Assembly (NCBI RefSeq): GCF_947172395.1
Contig: NC_069108.1
Location: forward strand, 8,629,068-8,693,067
Source: Bicyclus anynana
Lineage: Eukaryota; Arthropoda; Insecta; Lepidoptera; Nymphalidae
Length of the DNA: 64,000 nucleotides
Reading direction: 5' to 3'
Positions 9,139-20,523 of the stretch are shown piece after piece; positions within the stretch are counted from its first letter, which is position 1; every line of letters starts with the position of its first letter. The notes beneath the pieces were generated by a model. The model did no database searches, was not told the DNA's origin, and saw only the letters and a list, made by a program, of their open reading frames with translations. The translations under genes were made by a program, and so were the position numbers.

Positions 9139-10584
9139 ATGGTGATCCAAAAGATTTGCTGCCTCGGTGCTGGATACGTAGGCGGTCCTACATGCAGTGT
9201 GATAGCCCTAAAATGCCCAGACATCAAAGTTACAGTCTGCGACAAGAGCGTGGACAGGATAAACCAATGGAACTCGGACAAATTGCCGATTTACGAGCCA
9301 GGTTTGGACGACGTTGTGAAACAGTGTCGAGGTAGGAATCTATTCTTTTCCACGGACATAGAGACTAGTATTTTGGAGGCCGACTTAATATTTATCTCTG
9401 TAAACACGCCTACGAAGACTATAGGGAACGGCAAAGGCAGGGCAGCGGATTTGAAGTACATAGAAGGCGCGGCGCGAATGATAGCCGATATAGCGACAAG
9501 CAACAAAATTGTTGTCGAAAAAAGCACTGTTCCAGTCAAAGCTGCGGAAATTATTATGAAAATCCTCAGAGCGAACACTAAACCAGGCGTAGAGTACCAA
9601 ATACTGTCCAACCCAGAGTTTTTAGCTGAAGGAACAGCTATTGTCGATTTAGTGGAATCTGAAAGAGTCCTTATTGGTGGTGAGGAGACGACCGAAGGTC
9701 AGAAGGCTATACAGGAACTATGCTGGGTCTATGAACATTGGATACCAGCTAAAAACATCCTAACAACAAACACTTGGAGCTCAGAATTATCCAAACTGGC
9801 CGCAAACGCTTTCCTAGCTCAAAGAATCTCAAGTATCAACTCTCTGTCAGCAGTCTGTGAAGCTACAGGTGCTGACGTCTCAGAAGTAGCCCGAGCGGTG
9901 GGCAGGGACTCCCGTATAGGCCCAAAGTTCCTCGAAGCGTCCATTGGTTTTGGTGGGAGCTGCTTCCAAAAAGACATACTCAATTTAATCTACCTATCTG
10001 AATGCTTGAATCTGCCAGAAGTGGCCGCATACTGGCAACAAGTTGTGAGTCTAAACGACTATCAGAAGACTCGTTTCACCCGTAAAGTCATAGAATCATT
10101 ATTCAATACAGTTGCAGACAAAAAAATAGCTATACTAGGATTTTCATTCAAGAAAAACACTGGTGATACCAGAGAATCTCCCGCTATCTATGTATCAAGT
10201 ACTTTATTAGATGAAGGTGCAAAATTACACATATACGACCCTAAAGTTGAGTATGATCAGATATTTTATGAGTTAACACATCCTTTAGTAACGAGTGAGC
10301 CGGAGAAAGTAAAGAAAAACATACAAATTCACAATTCAGCGTACTCTGCTGTGTCCGGAGCTCATGCTTTAGTTCTGTGCACTGAATGGGATGAATTCAA
10401 GAGTCTGGACTACAAGAAGATTTATGATGCAATGATGAAGCCTGCATACATCTTCGATGGCAGGAAGATACTGGATCACGAAGCTCTGTTAAACATTGGG
10501 TTCCACGTCCAGACGATCGGCAAGAGGTTGTCTAGAACAAGCAGCATCAGAGCACAAGGGAGCCAGACGATGCATAGTATTTAA
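9139..10584 (+). CDS. sgl: UDP-glucose 6-dehydrogenase, complete, no intron
   Basis: UDP-glucose 6-dehydrogenase oxidises UDP-glucose to UDP-glucuronate with NAD+ in the cytosol, supplying precursors for heparan and chondroitin sulfate; the Drosophila orthologue is sugarless. The 481-residue reading frame (family about 476-494) covers the whole protein. Visible are the Rossmann motif GAGYVGG (10-16), ISVNTPTKT, EKSTVPV (Thr130), NPEFLAEGTAI (Glu160), the SKLAANAFLAQR helix (Lys219), the active-site loop FGGSCFQKD (Cys275, Asp279), and the second nucleotide-binding domain with GFSFKKNTGDTRE (334-346). Human UGDH has Asp where Asn340 stands here. All main catalytic residues are kept, so the enzyme looks functional. 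The ATG has a good context (A at -3, G at +4) and an in-frame conserved N-terminus. There is no intron across 1446 bp, which fits either an intron-poor gene or an old retrocopy. The neighbours are unrelated. Confidence 0.96.
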   Translation: MVIQKICCLGAGYVGGPTCSVIALKCPDIKVTVCDKSVDRINQWNSDKLPIYEPGLDDVVKQCRGRNLFFSTDIETSILEADLIFISVNTPTKTIGNGKGRAADLKYIEGAARMIADIATSNKIVVEKSTVPVKAAEIIMKILRANTKPGVEYQILSNPEFLAEGTAIVDLVESERVLIGGEETTEGQKAIQELCWVYEHWIPAKNILTTNTWSSELSKLAANAFLAQRISSINSLSAVCEATGADVSEVARAVGRDSRIGPKFLEASIGFGGSCFQKDILNLIYLSECLNLPEVAAYWQQVVSLNDYQKTRFTRKVIESLFNTVADKKIAILGFSFKKNTGDTRESPAIYVSSTLLDEGAKLHIYDPKVEYDQIFYELTHPLVTSEPEKVKKNIQIHNSAYSAVSGAHALVLCTEWDEFKSLDYKKIYDAMMKPAYIFDGRKILDHEALLNIGFHVQTIGKRLSRTSSIRAQGSQTMHSI

Positions 10585-10764
10585 GATTAATGTAAGTAAA
10601 TTTTTTTTAAACTTCATACAGAATTAAAATCGCAAAGGTTGCCTGTCTTCACACTGCAACTGTGGGGTTGCCAGATATAAACAGTTAATTAATGGTATAT
10701 TACCCTCACTGGTAGTTGGTAATATTTGAATAATTTTCATGAAAACATGATTTTTTTTGTAGTT

Positions 10765-10770
10765 AATAAA
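10765..10770 (+). terminator. Candidate UGDH poly(A) signal
   Basis: The first AATAAA after the UGDH stop codon, about 180 bp downstream, in AT-rich unique sequence. Confidence 0.4.
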
Positions 10771-11077
10771 ATATCGGTTTTGTTCCTATTAGTGGTCAGG
10801 TTAATACCTTGAAGTTATGGGAAATATCCGAACACCCTGTATGTCTGATAGGTTCTTAATGAATTTAACATTATCATTCTTAGCCTGCCAACCCACATTC
10901 CAGCAGTATGGTGGGCCTAAACTCCATATCCCTATTAAGTGGGAGCTGAAAAAGGCTATAGACATAGACTTATAAGTTATGAGGTAAAAAACATTTAAAA
11001 AAAAACATACGCGTCGAATTGCGAAACACCTCCTTTTTTAAGTCAGTTGAAAATTGAGATTTAAATCTTAATACATC

Positions 11078-11278
11078 TATACTATCTGTACTAATATTAT
11101 AAAGCTGAAGAGTTTGTTTGATTGAACGCGCTAATCTCAGGAACTACTGGTCCGATTTGAAAAATTCTTTCAGTGTTAGATAGCCCATTTATCGAGGAAG
11201 GCTATAGGCTATATATTATCCCCATATTCCTACGGGAAAGGGAACCACGCGGGTGAAACCTCGCGGTGTCAGCTAGTG
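11078..11278 (+). mobile_element. Helitron-like element, second subfamily
   Basis: It starts TCTATACTATCTGTACTAAT and ends GCGGTGTCAGCTAG. The interior TTTGAAAAATTCTTTCAGTG and GATAGCCCATTTATCGAGGA recurs at 30125, 43404, 52070 and 55012. Confidence 0.65.
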
Positions 11279-11637
11279 TTTTTATATGTCGCCCCTAGAG
11301 TTTCAATGAAACTCAGTACTTCCATTTGCGTGCGCAGTAAACGAAGATAAAATAATATCCGTCATTCGTACTACTTCCGCTATTATTGTGTCTACTTCAA
11401 ATAGATTCAACTAATTGTGGTATTCTATTTACATTCATTTGTTCTAGTCTATTAAGCGGGCTACAGACCTTCAGTTTTAACTGAACGGTTGAACGGTTAA
11501 AATTTCAGTGTGTAGAACTGAGAACAGAGTGCCTAGTGGGAGTTTTTATTGTTTTCATACTGTGACGATCGCGTAAACGTAAACGGGACAAAATAAAATA
11601 TAGCTTATAATAGGAATGATGACAGGTTTTTAAATTG

Positions 11638-11880
11638 TATATAAATAAAAATAAGTCGTGTTTTCCTTCCTGACGCTATAACTCCAGAACGCACGAACCG
11701 ATTTCCACGGTTTTGCATTCGTTGGAAAGGTCTCGGGCTCCGTGAGGTTTATAGTAAAGAAAATTCAGGAAAACTTTCAACGTAGGGTAGGGGTAGGGTA
11801 GGGATAGGGTAGGGGTAGGGTAGAGGTAGTTGAAAGTTTACATCGAGTTTCACGCGGACGGAGTCGCGGGCGTCCGCTAG
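11638..11880 (+). mobile_element. Helitron-like element with G-rich GGGTA tract
   Basis: It ends in the same hairpin and CTAG (GCGGGCGTCCGCTAG). At 11785-11828 it holds repeats of GGGTAGGGGTA, which belong to the element and not to a telomere. Confidence 0.5.
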
Positions 11881-12365
11881 TTGTATATAAATTAAGAGTA
11901 TGCTAATAGTAAAGCAATTTTGTAAAAGGAACAAGGTATCTGCGATCATTACTTTCGGCGCTACAGGGATTTAAAGGGTCAGATTTGCGGCGCTGTCGCG
12001 GATCCCTGAAAAACGCCCCATACAAAATGGCACGAACTAATGACGTCATAGCCAGTGTAATAATCGTTAGATTTGTATGTGCGTTCGAACAAAATTACAA
12101 ATATCTTTGTTATTTGTGCGTTTATGTTTATTGTGCATATATTAAAAAATGTCACATTTAATGTAAGGAAGCTAAAACTGTATGAATTTTCAACTAATTA
12201 CGATAAAAGATTTTTAATAGATTTTGAAATTTTATAATCTCATTTATTTTGCAAATATCCAGACAATCTTTGCTTTTTATGTATAAATTAGTTAACATTG
12301 ACCATATTTACCCGAATGTATCATAAAAATCAATATATTCAAACCTAGTCATCATCCCCATACTT
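11881..12365 (+). mobile_element. Unclassified 480-bp repeat, copy 1
   Basis: It runs from TTGTATATAAATTAAGAGTA to CCTAGTCATCATCCCCAT. It is shared with 15205-15690 (reverse) and 20025-20510 (direct), with the conserved GC-rich core GGATTTAAAGGGTCAGATTT. No coding capacity. Confidence 0.75.
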
Positions 12366-12404
12366 CCGTAATTCAGTTTAAACACTGTTTACAAGCAGAG
12401 CAGA

Positions 12405-12712
12405 GAGCAGTGATAGCCCAGTGGATATGACCTCTGCCTCCGATTCCGGAGGGTGTGGGTTCGAATCCTGTCCGGGGCATGCACCTCCAACTTTTCAGTT
12501 GTGTGCATTTTAAGAAATTAAATATCACGTGTCTCAATCGGTGAAGGAAAAACATCGTGAGGAAACCTGCATACCAGAGAATTATCTTCATTCTCTGCGT
12601 GTGTGAAGTCTGCCAATCCGCATTGGGCCAGCGTGGTGGACTATTGGCCTAACCCCTCTCATTCTGAGAGGAGACACGAGCTCAGCAGTGAGCCGAATAT
12701 GGGTTGATGACG
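12405..12712 (+). mobile_element. SINE family B, near full length
   Basis: A tRNA-like head with TGATAGCCCAGTGG and B box GGTTCGAATCC, then GGGGCATGCACCTCCAACTT, CGTGAGGAAACCTGCATACC and an end near GAATATGGGTTGATGACG. This is the reference copy for family B in the window. Confidence 0.85.
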
Positions 12713-13121
12713 ACTGTTTACAAAAGAGGCAAGTAGCCTATTTTGGGCGTTGGATAGACTAGACTTGAATAGACTTTCATTTATTTAACTTTTAACTATA
12801 TTTAAACGCTTTTTTAAACGTCCGTTAAAAAAACTCTCGTGCGAATGAGGGCTTAATATGCAGTACTGTGACGCTGTCTTCAAGAGCTGCGGCTGTGTTG
12901 ATTCAAAACATTGTCCTGATGCATCAAAACGCGACATAGTAATGTAAACACTTGCCATGACGTCATGACACAACACGTGGCGTCACGTCAGACAAATACA
13001 AATCCGCCTGACTGCATCATTTACCAGCAGATGAGATCACTGGTCAGAGAAATGTACACGTTTTTAGAGTACATGTAATAAATTTATGTGTGCTAGTTGT
13101 CTGTATTGTTCTATTTAATTA

Positions 13122-13205
13122 CTAGCTGACGCCGCGCAGTTTTACCCGCGTGGTTCCTGTTCCCGTAGGAATACAGGGATAATATATAGCCTGTAGCACC
13201 CGGGG
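13122..13205 (-). mobile_element. Helitron-like fragment
   Basis: CTAGCTGACGCCGCGCAGTT and TACCCGCGTGGTTCCTGTTC match the reverse complement of the second Helitron-like subfamily's 3' part. Confidence 0.55.
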
Positions 13206-13690
13206 ATAGTGTACCTTCCCACCTTATCAGCCGATAGACGTCCACAGCTGGACATAGGCCTCTTGCATGGACCTCTAAACACAACGATCTCGAGCCGCCA
13301 GCATCCAGCGGTTCCCTACAACCCGCTTGATATCCTCGGTCCACCTAGTGGTGGGTTAACCAACACTGCGCTCTCCGGTGCGGGATCGCCATTCCAGCAC
13401 CTTGGGACCCCAACGTCCACCGGCTCTTCGAGCTATGTGGCCTGCCCATTGTCACTTCAGCTTCGCGACTCGCTGAGCTATGTCAGTGTCTTTGGTTCTT
13501 CTGCGGATCTCCTCATTCCTGATTCGATCACGCAGAGAAACGCCAAGCATAGATCGCTCCATCGCCCGCTGAGTGACTTTGAGCCTTCTAATAAGGCCCA
13601 TAGTTAGCGACCAAGTCTCGGATCCGTAGGTCATCACTGGCAAGACGCACTGATCGAAGACTTTCGTCTTTAATCACTGAGGAATTTCGG
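13206..13690 (-). pseudogene. RTE-type LINE reverse transcriptase C-terminal fragment
   Basis: Minus-strand translation at 13452-13643 gives MPVMTYGSETWSLTMGLIRR and MERSMLGVSLRDRIRNEEIR, the hallmark C-terminal region of RTE-like LINEs. Sequence down to 13206 continues the homology with frame breaks. The upstream RT and endonuclease are missing. Confidence 0.75.
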
Positions 13691-13966
13691 ACGAAAAGAT
13701 GTCGCGGAGTTTTTGAGTGAAAGATTTTTTCAAATCGTGTTTTAGAGCCTATTCAATGCAAACAAACAAACAATTATTTCCTATGTATAATATTAGTTTA
13801 GATTGTGTTATTCTCTAGGCCGCGCGGACCAAGTCGAGGGTCACAACTAGTGTTAGTGTCGTGAGCGCGTGATGCAATCGACCTCACTTGTAATTGCGAA
13901 TTTCCTTTAAAATTATGATTAAGTAATTTATCTTTACATATCCGTATAATATTATAGAGTGACGTA

Positions 13967-14250
13967 ATAGCCCAGAGGATATGACCTCTGCCTTTTGGAG
14001 GGCGTAGGTTCGAATCCGGTCCGGGGCATGCACCTCTAACTTTTTAGTTGTGTGCATTTTAAGAAATTAAATATCACGTGTCTCAATCGGTAAAGCAAAC
14101 CATTGTGAGGAAACCTGCATACCAGAGAATTTTCTCAATTCTCTGCGTGTTAAAGTCTGCCAATCCTCATTGGGCCAGCGTGGTTAACCCCTCTCATTTT
14201 AAGAGGAGACTCGTGCTCATTAGAGCGCGAATATGGGTTGATAATGATGA
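13967..14250 (+). mobile_element. SINE family B copy
   Basis: Head TAATAGCCCAGAGGATATGA, B box GGTTCGAATCC, tail near GAATATGGGTTGATAATGAT. Confidence 0.8.
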
Positions 14251-14284
14251 TGATGAATTTTAAATATGCGTATAATATTATAGA

Positions 14285-14555
14285 GTGACGTTATAGCCCA
14301 ATGGATATGACTTCAGCCTTCGATTCGGAGAGCGTAGGTTCGAATCTGGTCCGAGGCATGTACCTCCAACTTTTCAGTTGTGTGCATTTTAAGAAATTCT
14401 AGGTAAAGGAAAACCATCGTGAGGAAACCTGCATTACCAGAGAATATACTTAATTTTCTGCGTGTGCGTGGTGGACTATTGAGCTAACCCCTCTCACACT
14501 GAAAGGAGACTCGTGCTCACCAGTGAGCCCGAATATGGGTTAATAATGATGAAGA
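14285..14555 (+). mobile_element. SINE family B copy, internally deleted
   Basis: It directly follows the previous copy in the same orientation. It lacks the ATCACGTGTCTC segment and part of the 3' half. Confidence 0.8.
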
Positions 14556-14799
14556 CGAATTTTTATATCTATATTTTATATATTTTATAATACGTAATCT
14601 TTTCGATTTATGTAAGAAACCCTCGATATCCATCTTGCACTAGTTTTGCCCTTTTTCCACGGGAATCATTGCATTTTCCGGGATAAAAAGAAGCCTATAT
14701 GTTGCTCCTCTATAATAGCCTCTATCTTCCAGTGAAAGTCCCATTAAAACCCCTAAAATAAGACAAAACCGCGTGAAATATTAATAGTAACAAACCGTA

Positions 14800-14934
14800 C
14801 GCATAGAAACCGAAAGGGGTGTGGATTTTCATCCTCCTCCTAACAAGTTAGCCCGCTTCCATCTTAGATTGCATCATCACTTACCATCAGGTGAGATTGT
14901 AGGCATGGGCTAACTTATAAAGAATAAAAAAAAG
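14800..14934 (+). mobile_element. SINE family A, 3' half
   Basis: From TAGAAACCGAAAGGGGTGTG to the TAAAGAATAAAAAAA tail. Confidence 0.8.
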
Positions 14935-15089
14935 TACAGACGCACATTTCTCATTACACGCCTATTATATATTGCACGAACCTCGATTGAAACGCTAACT
15001 AAATGCGCGAAACTAATGAGCGAGTGAAATCGAATATATTACCCGCTTTGATGTGGCACGCTGTGTGACGTCACTGTGACGTCATCGTC

Positions 15090-15205
15090 AACAACCCGGC
15101 TCACTGTTGAGCACGAGTCTCCTCTCTTAATGAGGGGGTAGGCTGATAGTCCACCACGCTGGCCCAATGCGAATTGGCAGACTTCACACACGCAGAAATT
15201 GGGGA
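15090..15205 (-). mobile_element. SINE family B fragment
   Basis: Reverse complement of the SINE B 3' half (CACTGTTGAGCACGAGTCTC, GCAGACTTCACACACGCAG). It ends at repeat copy 2. Confidence 0.75.
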
Positions 15206-15690
15206 TGATGATTAGGTTTGAAAAAAATTTTTATGAGCATTTATTCGGGTAAGTAAAACAAAGAATGTCTGGATGGTTGCAAAATAAATAAGATTATAAA
15301 ATTTTAAATTCTTCTAAACTTCTTTTATCGTAATTAGATAAAAATTCATGCATGTTTAGCTTTCTTACATTAAATGTGACATTTTTTCAATAAATGAACT
15401 ATAAACATAAACGCATAAATAACAAAGATTTGTAATTTTGTTATTTTGTTTGAACGCCCATACAAATCTAACGATCATTATGACCTACGACGTCATTAAA
15501 TCGTACCATTTTGGGGGTTTGGGGGGCGTTTGGGGCGCTTTTCAGGAATCCGCGGCAGCGCCGCAAATCTGACCCTTTAAATCCCTGTAGCACCGAAAGT
15601 AATGATCGCAGATACTCTGTTACTTTTACGAAATTGCTTTACTATTAGCATACTCCTAATTTAAGTATATACAATTTAAAAACTGTCATC
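15206..15690 (-). mobile_element. Unclassified 480-bp repeat, copy 2
   Basis: Reverse complement of 11881-12365 with about the same limits. An extra GGGGGTTTGGGGGGCG run lies near 15510. Confidence 0.75.
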
Positions 15691-15769
15691 ATCCATATTA
15701 AGAAAATTCCCAGGTTATCAGGATTTTCACGATGTTTTTACTTCACCGTTTGAGACACGAGTAACTTTA

Positions 15770-15948
15770 AGCACTTGGTAAAATAACTTTAATTACGGTT
15801 GAGTTTCTTGCCGGTATCTTCTGAGCAGAACCTGCCTTCCGAACCGGTGGTAGAATCTTTACAAATAGTCAACTGACGTGTCAAAAGTGCTTGTAAACTG
15901 AGCCTACTTGAAATAAATGATTTTTGATTTGATTTGATTTGGTTATTT
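15770..15948 (+). mobile_element. LINE 3' UTR with (GATTT)n tail
   Basis: GAGTTTCTTGCCGGTATCTT and CCTTCCGAACCGGTGGTAGA match the 3' end of the LINE at 63640-64000. It ends in TTGATTTGATTTGATTT, a typical short-repeat LINE tail. Confidence 0.7.
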
Positions 15949-16127
15949 TGAAATAACACACACACAGCCAGTAAGTCAAATCACACATGTGCATTGTAAA
16001 ATACCACATGTGCACTGTAAAAAAGGGGTCCGGATGCAGAGTGACCCGACTTTTTGTTTCGTTTCCCTTCCACCGACAACACTACGGTTATTATTTATTT
16101 TAATGACTGTGCAACATCTTCGCAACA

Positions 16128-16262
16128 GCCTCAATAGCTCAACGGTAAGAGCGGTCGGACTCATCACCGAGGGGTGGTGGTTCGATCCCCCGTTGGTCTA
16201 TTGTCGTACCCACTCCTAGCACAGTCTTTGTCGACTAGTTGCAGGGGAATAATACTCGTATA
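16128..16262 (+). mobile_element. tRNA-derived SINE head (family C1)
   Basis: AATAGCTCAACGGTAAGAG (A box) and GTGGTTCGATCCCCC (B box) are spaced as in a tRNA, but the arms do not fold into a complete cloverleaf and a SINE-like body follows. Confidence 0.6.
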
Positions 16263-16284
16263 TTGGTCGTATTTAAAATACCAT

Positions 16285-16457
16285 TATAGCTTGGCAACTT
16301 CGTTCGTAACACTCCCGATGGTCCGCGCGGGCCGAGGGGCGTGTAGCGATGAATGAAAACCCACGACTGATGCAACCCGTACGCATGATTTCACACCCGC
16401 GCAGTCTTTCCCCCGTCGCTCGCATATCATAGGAGTGTCATCAACGACTTTGCCAGA
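16285..16457 (+). mobile_element. MITE of the TATAGCTTGGCAA family
   Basis: Left end TATAGCTTGGCAACTTCG, right end GACTTTGCCAG (decayed). It shares its core with 24663-24785. Confidence 0.65.
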
Positions 16458-16461
16458 CTTC

Positions 16462-16780
16462 TTTTTTTTTTATTCTTTACAAGTTAGCCCTTGACTACAA
16501 TCTCACCTGATGGTAAGTGATGATGCAGTCTAAGATGGAAGCGGGCTAATTTGTTAGGAGGAGGATGAAAATCCACACCCCTTTCGGTTTGTACACGGCA
16601 TCGTACCGGAACGCTAAATCGCTTGGCGGTACGTCTTAGGGTGGTAACTAGCCACGGCCGAAGTCTCCCACCAGCCAGACCTGGACAAATTAAGAAAATC
16701 TCAATCTGCCCAGCCGGGGATCAAACCAAGGACCTCCGTTTTGTAAATCCACCGCGCATACCACTGCGCCACGGAGGCCG
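16462..16780 (-). mobile_element. SINE family A, full length
   Basis: Complete reverse copy: poly(T), body, then the head ending in CACTGCGCCACGGAGGCCG. B box complement GGGATCAAACC. Confidence 0.85.
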
Positions 16781-17243
16781 TCAAAACTACTATATTCTAT
16801 ATTTACCACTATCACTAATCTCGCCAATCCGCATCGGTGGAGCGTGGTAGCTCTCAGCTCTGTATCCCCTCTCCTATAAGGAGGAGGCCGGCAGTGTAGT
16901 CATTAAAATAGGCCAATAAAAAATCATGAAAAATCGGTTTTCAATTGAGAAATTGAAGTCAATTAAAAATGAACTTGCACATTAAAGATCTCGGCTCTCA
17001 ATCAAAGATCCATGGATCACAATCGACGCTGATCAATTTGTGTTATCACCATCACGAACGAGTCGAGGTGAAGCGACAACCTTCGCGGTTCATATTACTG
17101 TTGTGGTACCTTCACACTGTGAAGTTTGCACGCTGCGGTTTTTTAAACGCCGATACCAATGACGTTTTATTAATAGACGCGTCATAGACTAACATCATTG
17201 CTCTAAAACCAGCGGATATAGTGCTATGCCGACGTAGCTTTTT

Positions 17244-17366
17244 GACGGCCTCCGTGGCGCAGTGGTATGCGCGGTGAATTTACAAAACAGAGGTCCTGGG
17301 TTCGTTCCCCGGATGGGCCGTTTGAGATTTTTTTAATTGGTCCAGGTCATTGCGCCACGGAGGCCG
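17244..17366 (+). mobile_element. SINE family A head with inverted head copy
   Basis: GGCCTCCGTGGCGCAGTGG opens the head. At 17348-17366 it meets ATTGCGCCACGGAGGCCG, the reverse complement of the start, so the fragment is bounded by an inverted pair. Confidence 0.65.
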
Positions 17367-17639
17367 TTATCACTAGAGTCAACTATTATTGTTCCGATAG
17401 TTTTTTCAGTCAATGGTCTTATAGCGAAAAGTTTCGACCAACACCTTAAGAAGCTTTCGCTAAACTGCTGGATCAAGGGTCAGATACAGAAGGCAGTGAT
17501 TCTTGAGACGGTGTATTGTGAGGAGGTTTCTCACTCTGGAGCCTTGACCGCCGGTTGTTTGGGCACTCAAATGTCTAGTGTTTTGTATTTAATTTTTATA
17601 TCAACATTGTCGAAAATTAAAAAAAAGGATAAATAAATA

Positions 17640-18290
17640 AATAAGAGAAATAAAAAAACATATCTACTATATAACCGCTAACATCTCAGGTCGATATATC
17701 TCATTTTTAATCGACTTAAAAAAAAAAGAGGATGTTAATTCATCGGAATCTTTTATACTTTTTTCATACGAGTAATATATTCCTCAATTAGTGATTCGAA
17801 GACGTCTGGATCGATTTGGAAAATTCTTTTTTGTTTTATTTCTGCAAAGACGCTATTCCTTTTGTAAAATATTTAAATTATTTTAAACGACATGTTTATG
17901 ATCATGGACTTTTAATTTAAAATTTCAAAAAATTTGATCATCTGAAAGTGATTTTTCAATAAATAAATTTCTCCACTATCGTTTATTCTTTTATTAGCCG
18001 ATGGACGACGGATGGCTTTTGTTTACTATTTTAATTCAATCAATCAATAATTAAAAATTCCACACAATACCCGAGAATCAAACAAGGACTTACCTTCAAT
18101 TTATAAATAGGAGTCCAAATCAAACATGACTATGACGTCACCAATTAGCAGCGCGTCACATTCCGCGCGTCGGCCGTGACACGTATTGGCCGCGCGGCGC
18201 TATGTTGTTGGGATAGTGTTAGGGCGTTTCACATTAACGGCGATTTTTGAAAAAAACATCATTTTAATAATAGATTTGATTTTTTTGTTT
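17640..18290. other. AT-rich region without recognised gene
   Basis: It contains a degraded AACCGACT-type fragment near 17713-17880 and unique sequence. No supported coding region. Confidence 0.35.
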
Positions 18291-18293
18291 GTT

Positions 18294-19060
18294 AACCGAC
18301 ATCAAAAAAAGGAGGAGGTTCTCAAATCGACGCGTATGTTTTTTAATGTTTGTTACCTCATAACTTCGTCATTTATTAACCAATTTTGAAAATCCTTTTT
18401 TTTTATGTATGAATGAGTATACTTCCAGATAGGTCCCATTTCATTTTTATGAAATTTCAAGTTTGTAGTGTTATAGGGGGTAAGCCGACGCGTCGCCACG
18501 GCATGCGTCGCCACGGCATGCGTCGCCACGCCAGAAACACGCAGGTTTTACGTGCGGCTGTAGATGTTTCACATCAAAAACTTAAAATATCTAATCACAC
18601 ACATTATGCCGTGTTACTCACATACGATCATTCGTGCGATAAAATCACAATGGAACTTAAGCCTAAGTCTGATCCACATGTGCTCTTTAGTACAAAAAAA
18701 AGTTCTCCGTCTCCTATAGATATGGTTGAGGTGTCATTCGATTCGGAATTGAATGTAGATAGTTTTGAACCCTCCTTAACTTGCTAAAAAAAAAAAAGAT
18801 TAAAAAAAAAACATCATCGCAGTCGGGTAAAATATCCAATCGCGTACACATTATACCGTTGCTCTCTCTCTCTCTTAACTTGTTGTCTTGTAAAGAATAA
18901 AAAAAAAAAAATATATATAAAAAAAAAAAAAAAGAACTTCATCGCAGTCGGGTAAAGTATCTAATCGCATAAACATTATACCGTGTTACTCACATACATT
19001 ACATTCGTGCGATAAAATCAAAATATACATTTATCATGTTTTATGGAGCGAAATGTCGAA
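18294..19060 (+). mobile_element. AACCGACATC-type element with internal repeats
   Basis: It starts AACCGACATCAAAAAAAGGA. It holds a 15-bp unit (CGTCGCCACGGCATG) repeated three times at 18489-18532 and three related segments near 18590, 18820 and 18945 with CATCGCAGTCGGGTAAA and CATTATACCGTG. A 124-codon open frame at 18413-18787 lies across these repeats and looks non-genic. Confidence 0.5.
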
Positions 19061-19359
19061 ACGCACTTTAGCTGATAAGTGGTATCGGAAATGTGTTTCG
19101 TTTTCAATATTACTCACTAGATAACGATCATTTCCTGTCTGTATTAAATAAAAAAAAACTTTTTTGAAAATTTCATAGGTCTCCCTTTTTTTTTTGTATA
19201 TTTTACTAGCTCACGCCCCGCGGATTCACCTGCGTAGTTCCCGTTCCAGTAAAAATAAAAGGATAAAATATAGCCTGACGATGAATGACTCTTACAAATA
19301 ATGTGGCTTTCTATTGTTAAAAAAAAATTCAAAATCGGTTTAGTAACTCAAGGTTTACT

Positions 19360-19797
19360 TCTGAGGCTGTCAAAATGTGGAATAATTTGCCGTCTTTTGT
19401 CCGTGCCAGTAATTCACTTGCCATTTTTAAGTTTCGTTTGAAGCTACATTATTTGTCGTTGAATTAAAATTTTATTTTTCGAGGTATTTATTTTGTTGTT
19501 ATTTGTTATTTATTTTGTAATATATTATGTAATACATATGTAAATTTTAATATTATATTTACGTATATATTATATTATATTTATATATTTTTTTAATTAT
19601 TTATATATATAATTACATATAATGTATTGCACCTTCCCGCTCTTTCTTCGCAAGTTCTCTCGTCAGGGGTTGCCTGGTAGAGATTACTTATAGTGATAAG
19701 GCCGCCTTTGCATGCTAAGTTTATTTTTGTTTTCATGTTTCAATTTATAATTGTATTTTTGTGTGCAATAAAGTATTTCTTCTTCTTCTTCTTCTTC
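19360..19797 (+). pseudogene. LINE fragment, RT C-terminus plus 3' UTR
   Basis: Translation from about 19363 gives SEAVKMWNNLPSFVRASNSL and AIFKFRLKLHYLSLN then stop, the usual end of Jockey/CR1-like reverse transcriptases. The 3' UTR has GATAAGGCCGCCTTTGCATG, AATAAAGTATT and a (CTT)n tail. A related tail lies at 59395-59548. Confidence 0.75.
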
Positions 19798-20024
19798 TCA
19801 AGTAATATCTTGATAATATTAGTATAGATAAATAATAAAATCAGTTAAATATTATGCACTATTTATCATTTGGATTTGATTAATTTGTTATCAATTAAAC
19901 ACTATGTAAATGATTACATGATAATTTTATTACACAAAGCTTAACATGATTAATGTAGGTGAGCCAATCAAAACAATTTATTCGGTATTTTGGAATTATA
20001 ATAGGCATAATAACAGTTTTTTTA

Positions 20025-20510
20025 ATTGTATATGAATTAAGAGTATGCTAATAGTAAAGCAATTTTGTAAAAGTAACAGGGTATCTGCGATCATTACTTT
20101 CGGAGCTACAGGGATTTAAAGGGTCAGATTTGCGACGCTGCCGCGGATCCCTGAAAAACGCCCCATACGAAATGGCACGAACTAGTGACGTCGTTGGCTC
20201 GCTGATCGTTAGATTTGTATGGGCGTTCAAACAAAATCACTAATATCTTTGTTATTTGTGCGTTTATTTTTATAGTTCATTTATTGAAAAATGTCACATT
20301 TAATGTAAGGAAGCTAAAAGTGTATAAATTTTTATCTAATTACGATAAAAAAAATTTGATAGATATTGAAATTTTATAATCTTATTTATTTTGCAAATAT
20401 CCAGACAATGTTTGCTTTTTTTGTATACATTAGTTAACATTGACCTTATTTACCCGAATGTATCATAAAAATCAATATATTCAAACCTAGTCATCATCCC
20501 CATTGGGATT
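20025..20510 (+). mobile_element. Unclassified 480-bp repeat, copy 3
   Basis: It matches 11881-12365 over its whole length and ends CCTAGTCATCATCCCCAT, followed at once by SINE A. Confidence 0.75.
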
Positions 20511-20523
20511 TGGGACTCGAACC

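Larger units (their letters stand above)
10585..11637. other. UGDH 3' flank, repeats and unassigned sequence
   Basis: No gene was seen. A Helitron-like copy lies at 11078-11278; the rest is AT-rich. Confidence 0.4.

Noticed and set aside
11785..11828. Telomere-like GGGTA repeats
   Set aside because: The insect telomere unit is TTAGG. The same G-rich tract recurs in Helitron-like copies at 41222, 47836 and, reversed, 39583.
13209..13607. 132-codon plus-strand frame
   Set aside because: It is antisense to the RTE-like LINE fragment, whose minus-strand translation matches the family.
16128..16205. Possible tRNA gene
   Set aside because: A and B boxes are present, but the acceptor and anticodon stems do not pair properly and a SINE body follows. 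The same applies to the heads at 12405, 20524, 29736 and 56692.
18413..18787. 124-codon plus-strand frame
   Set aside because: It crosses short tandem repeats and segments repeated at 18820 and 18945. It has no recognisable domain.
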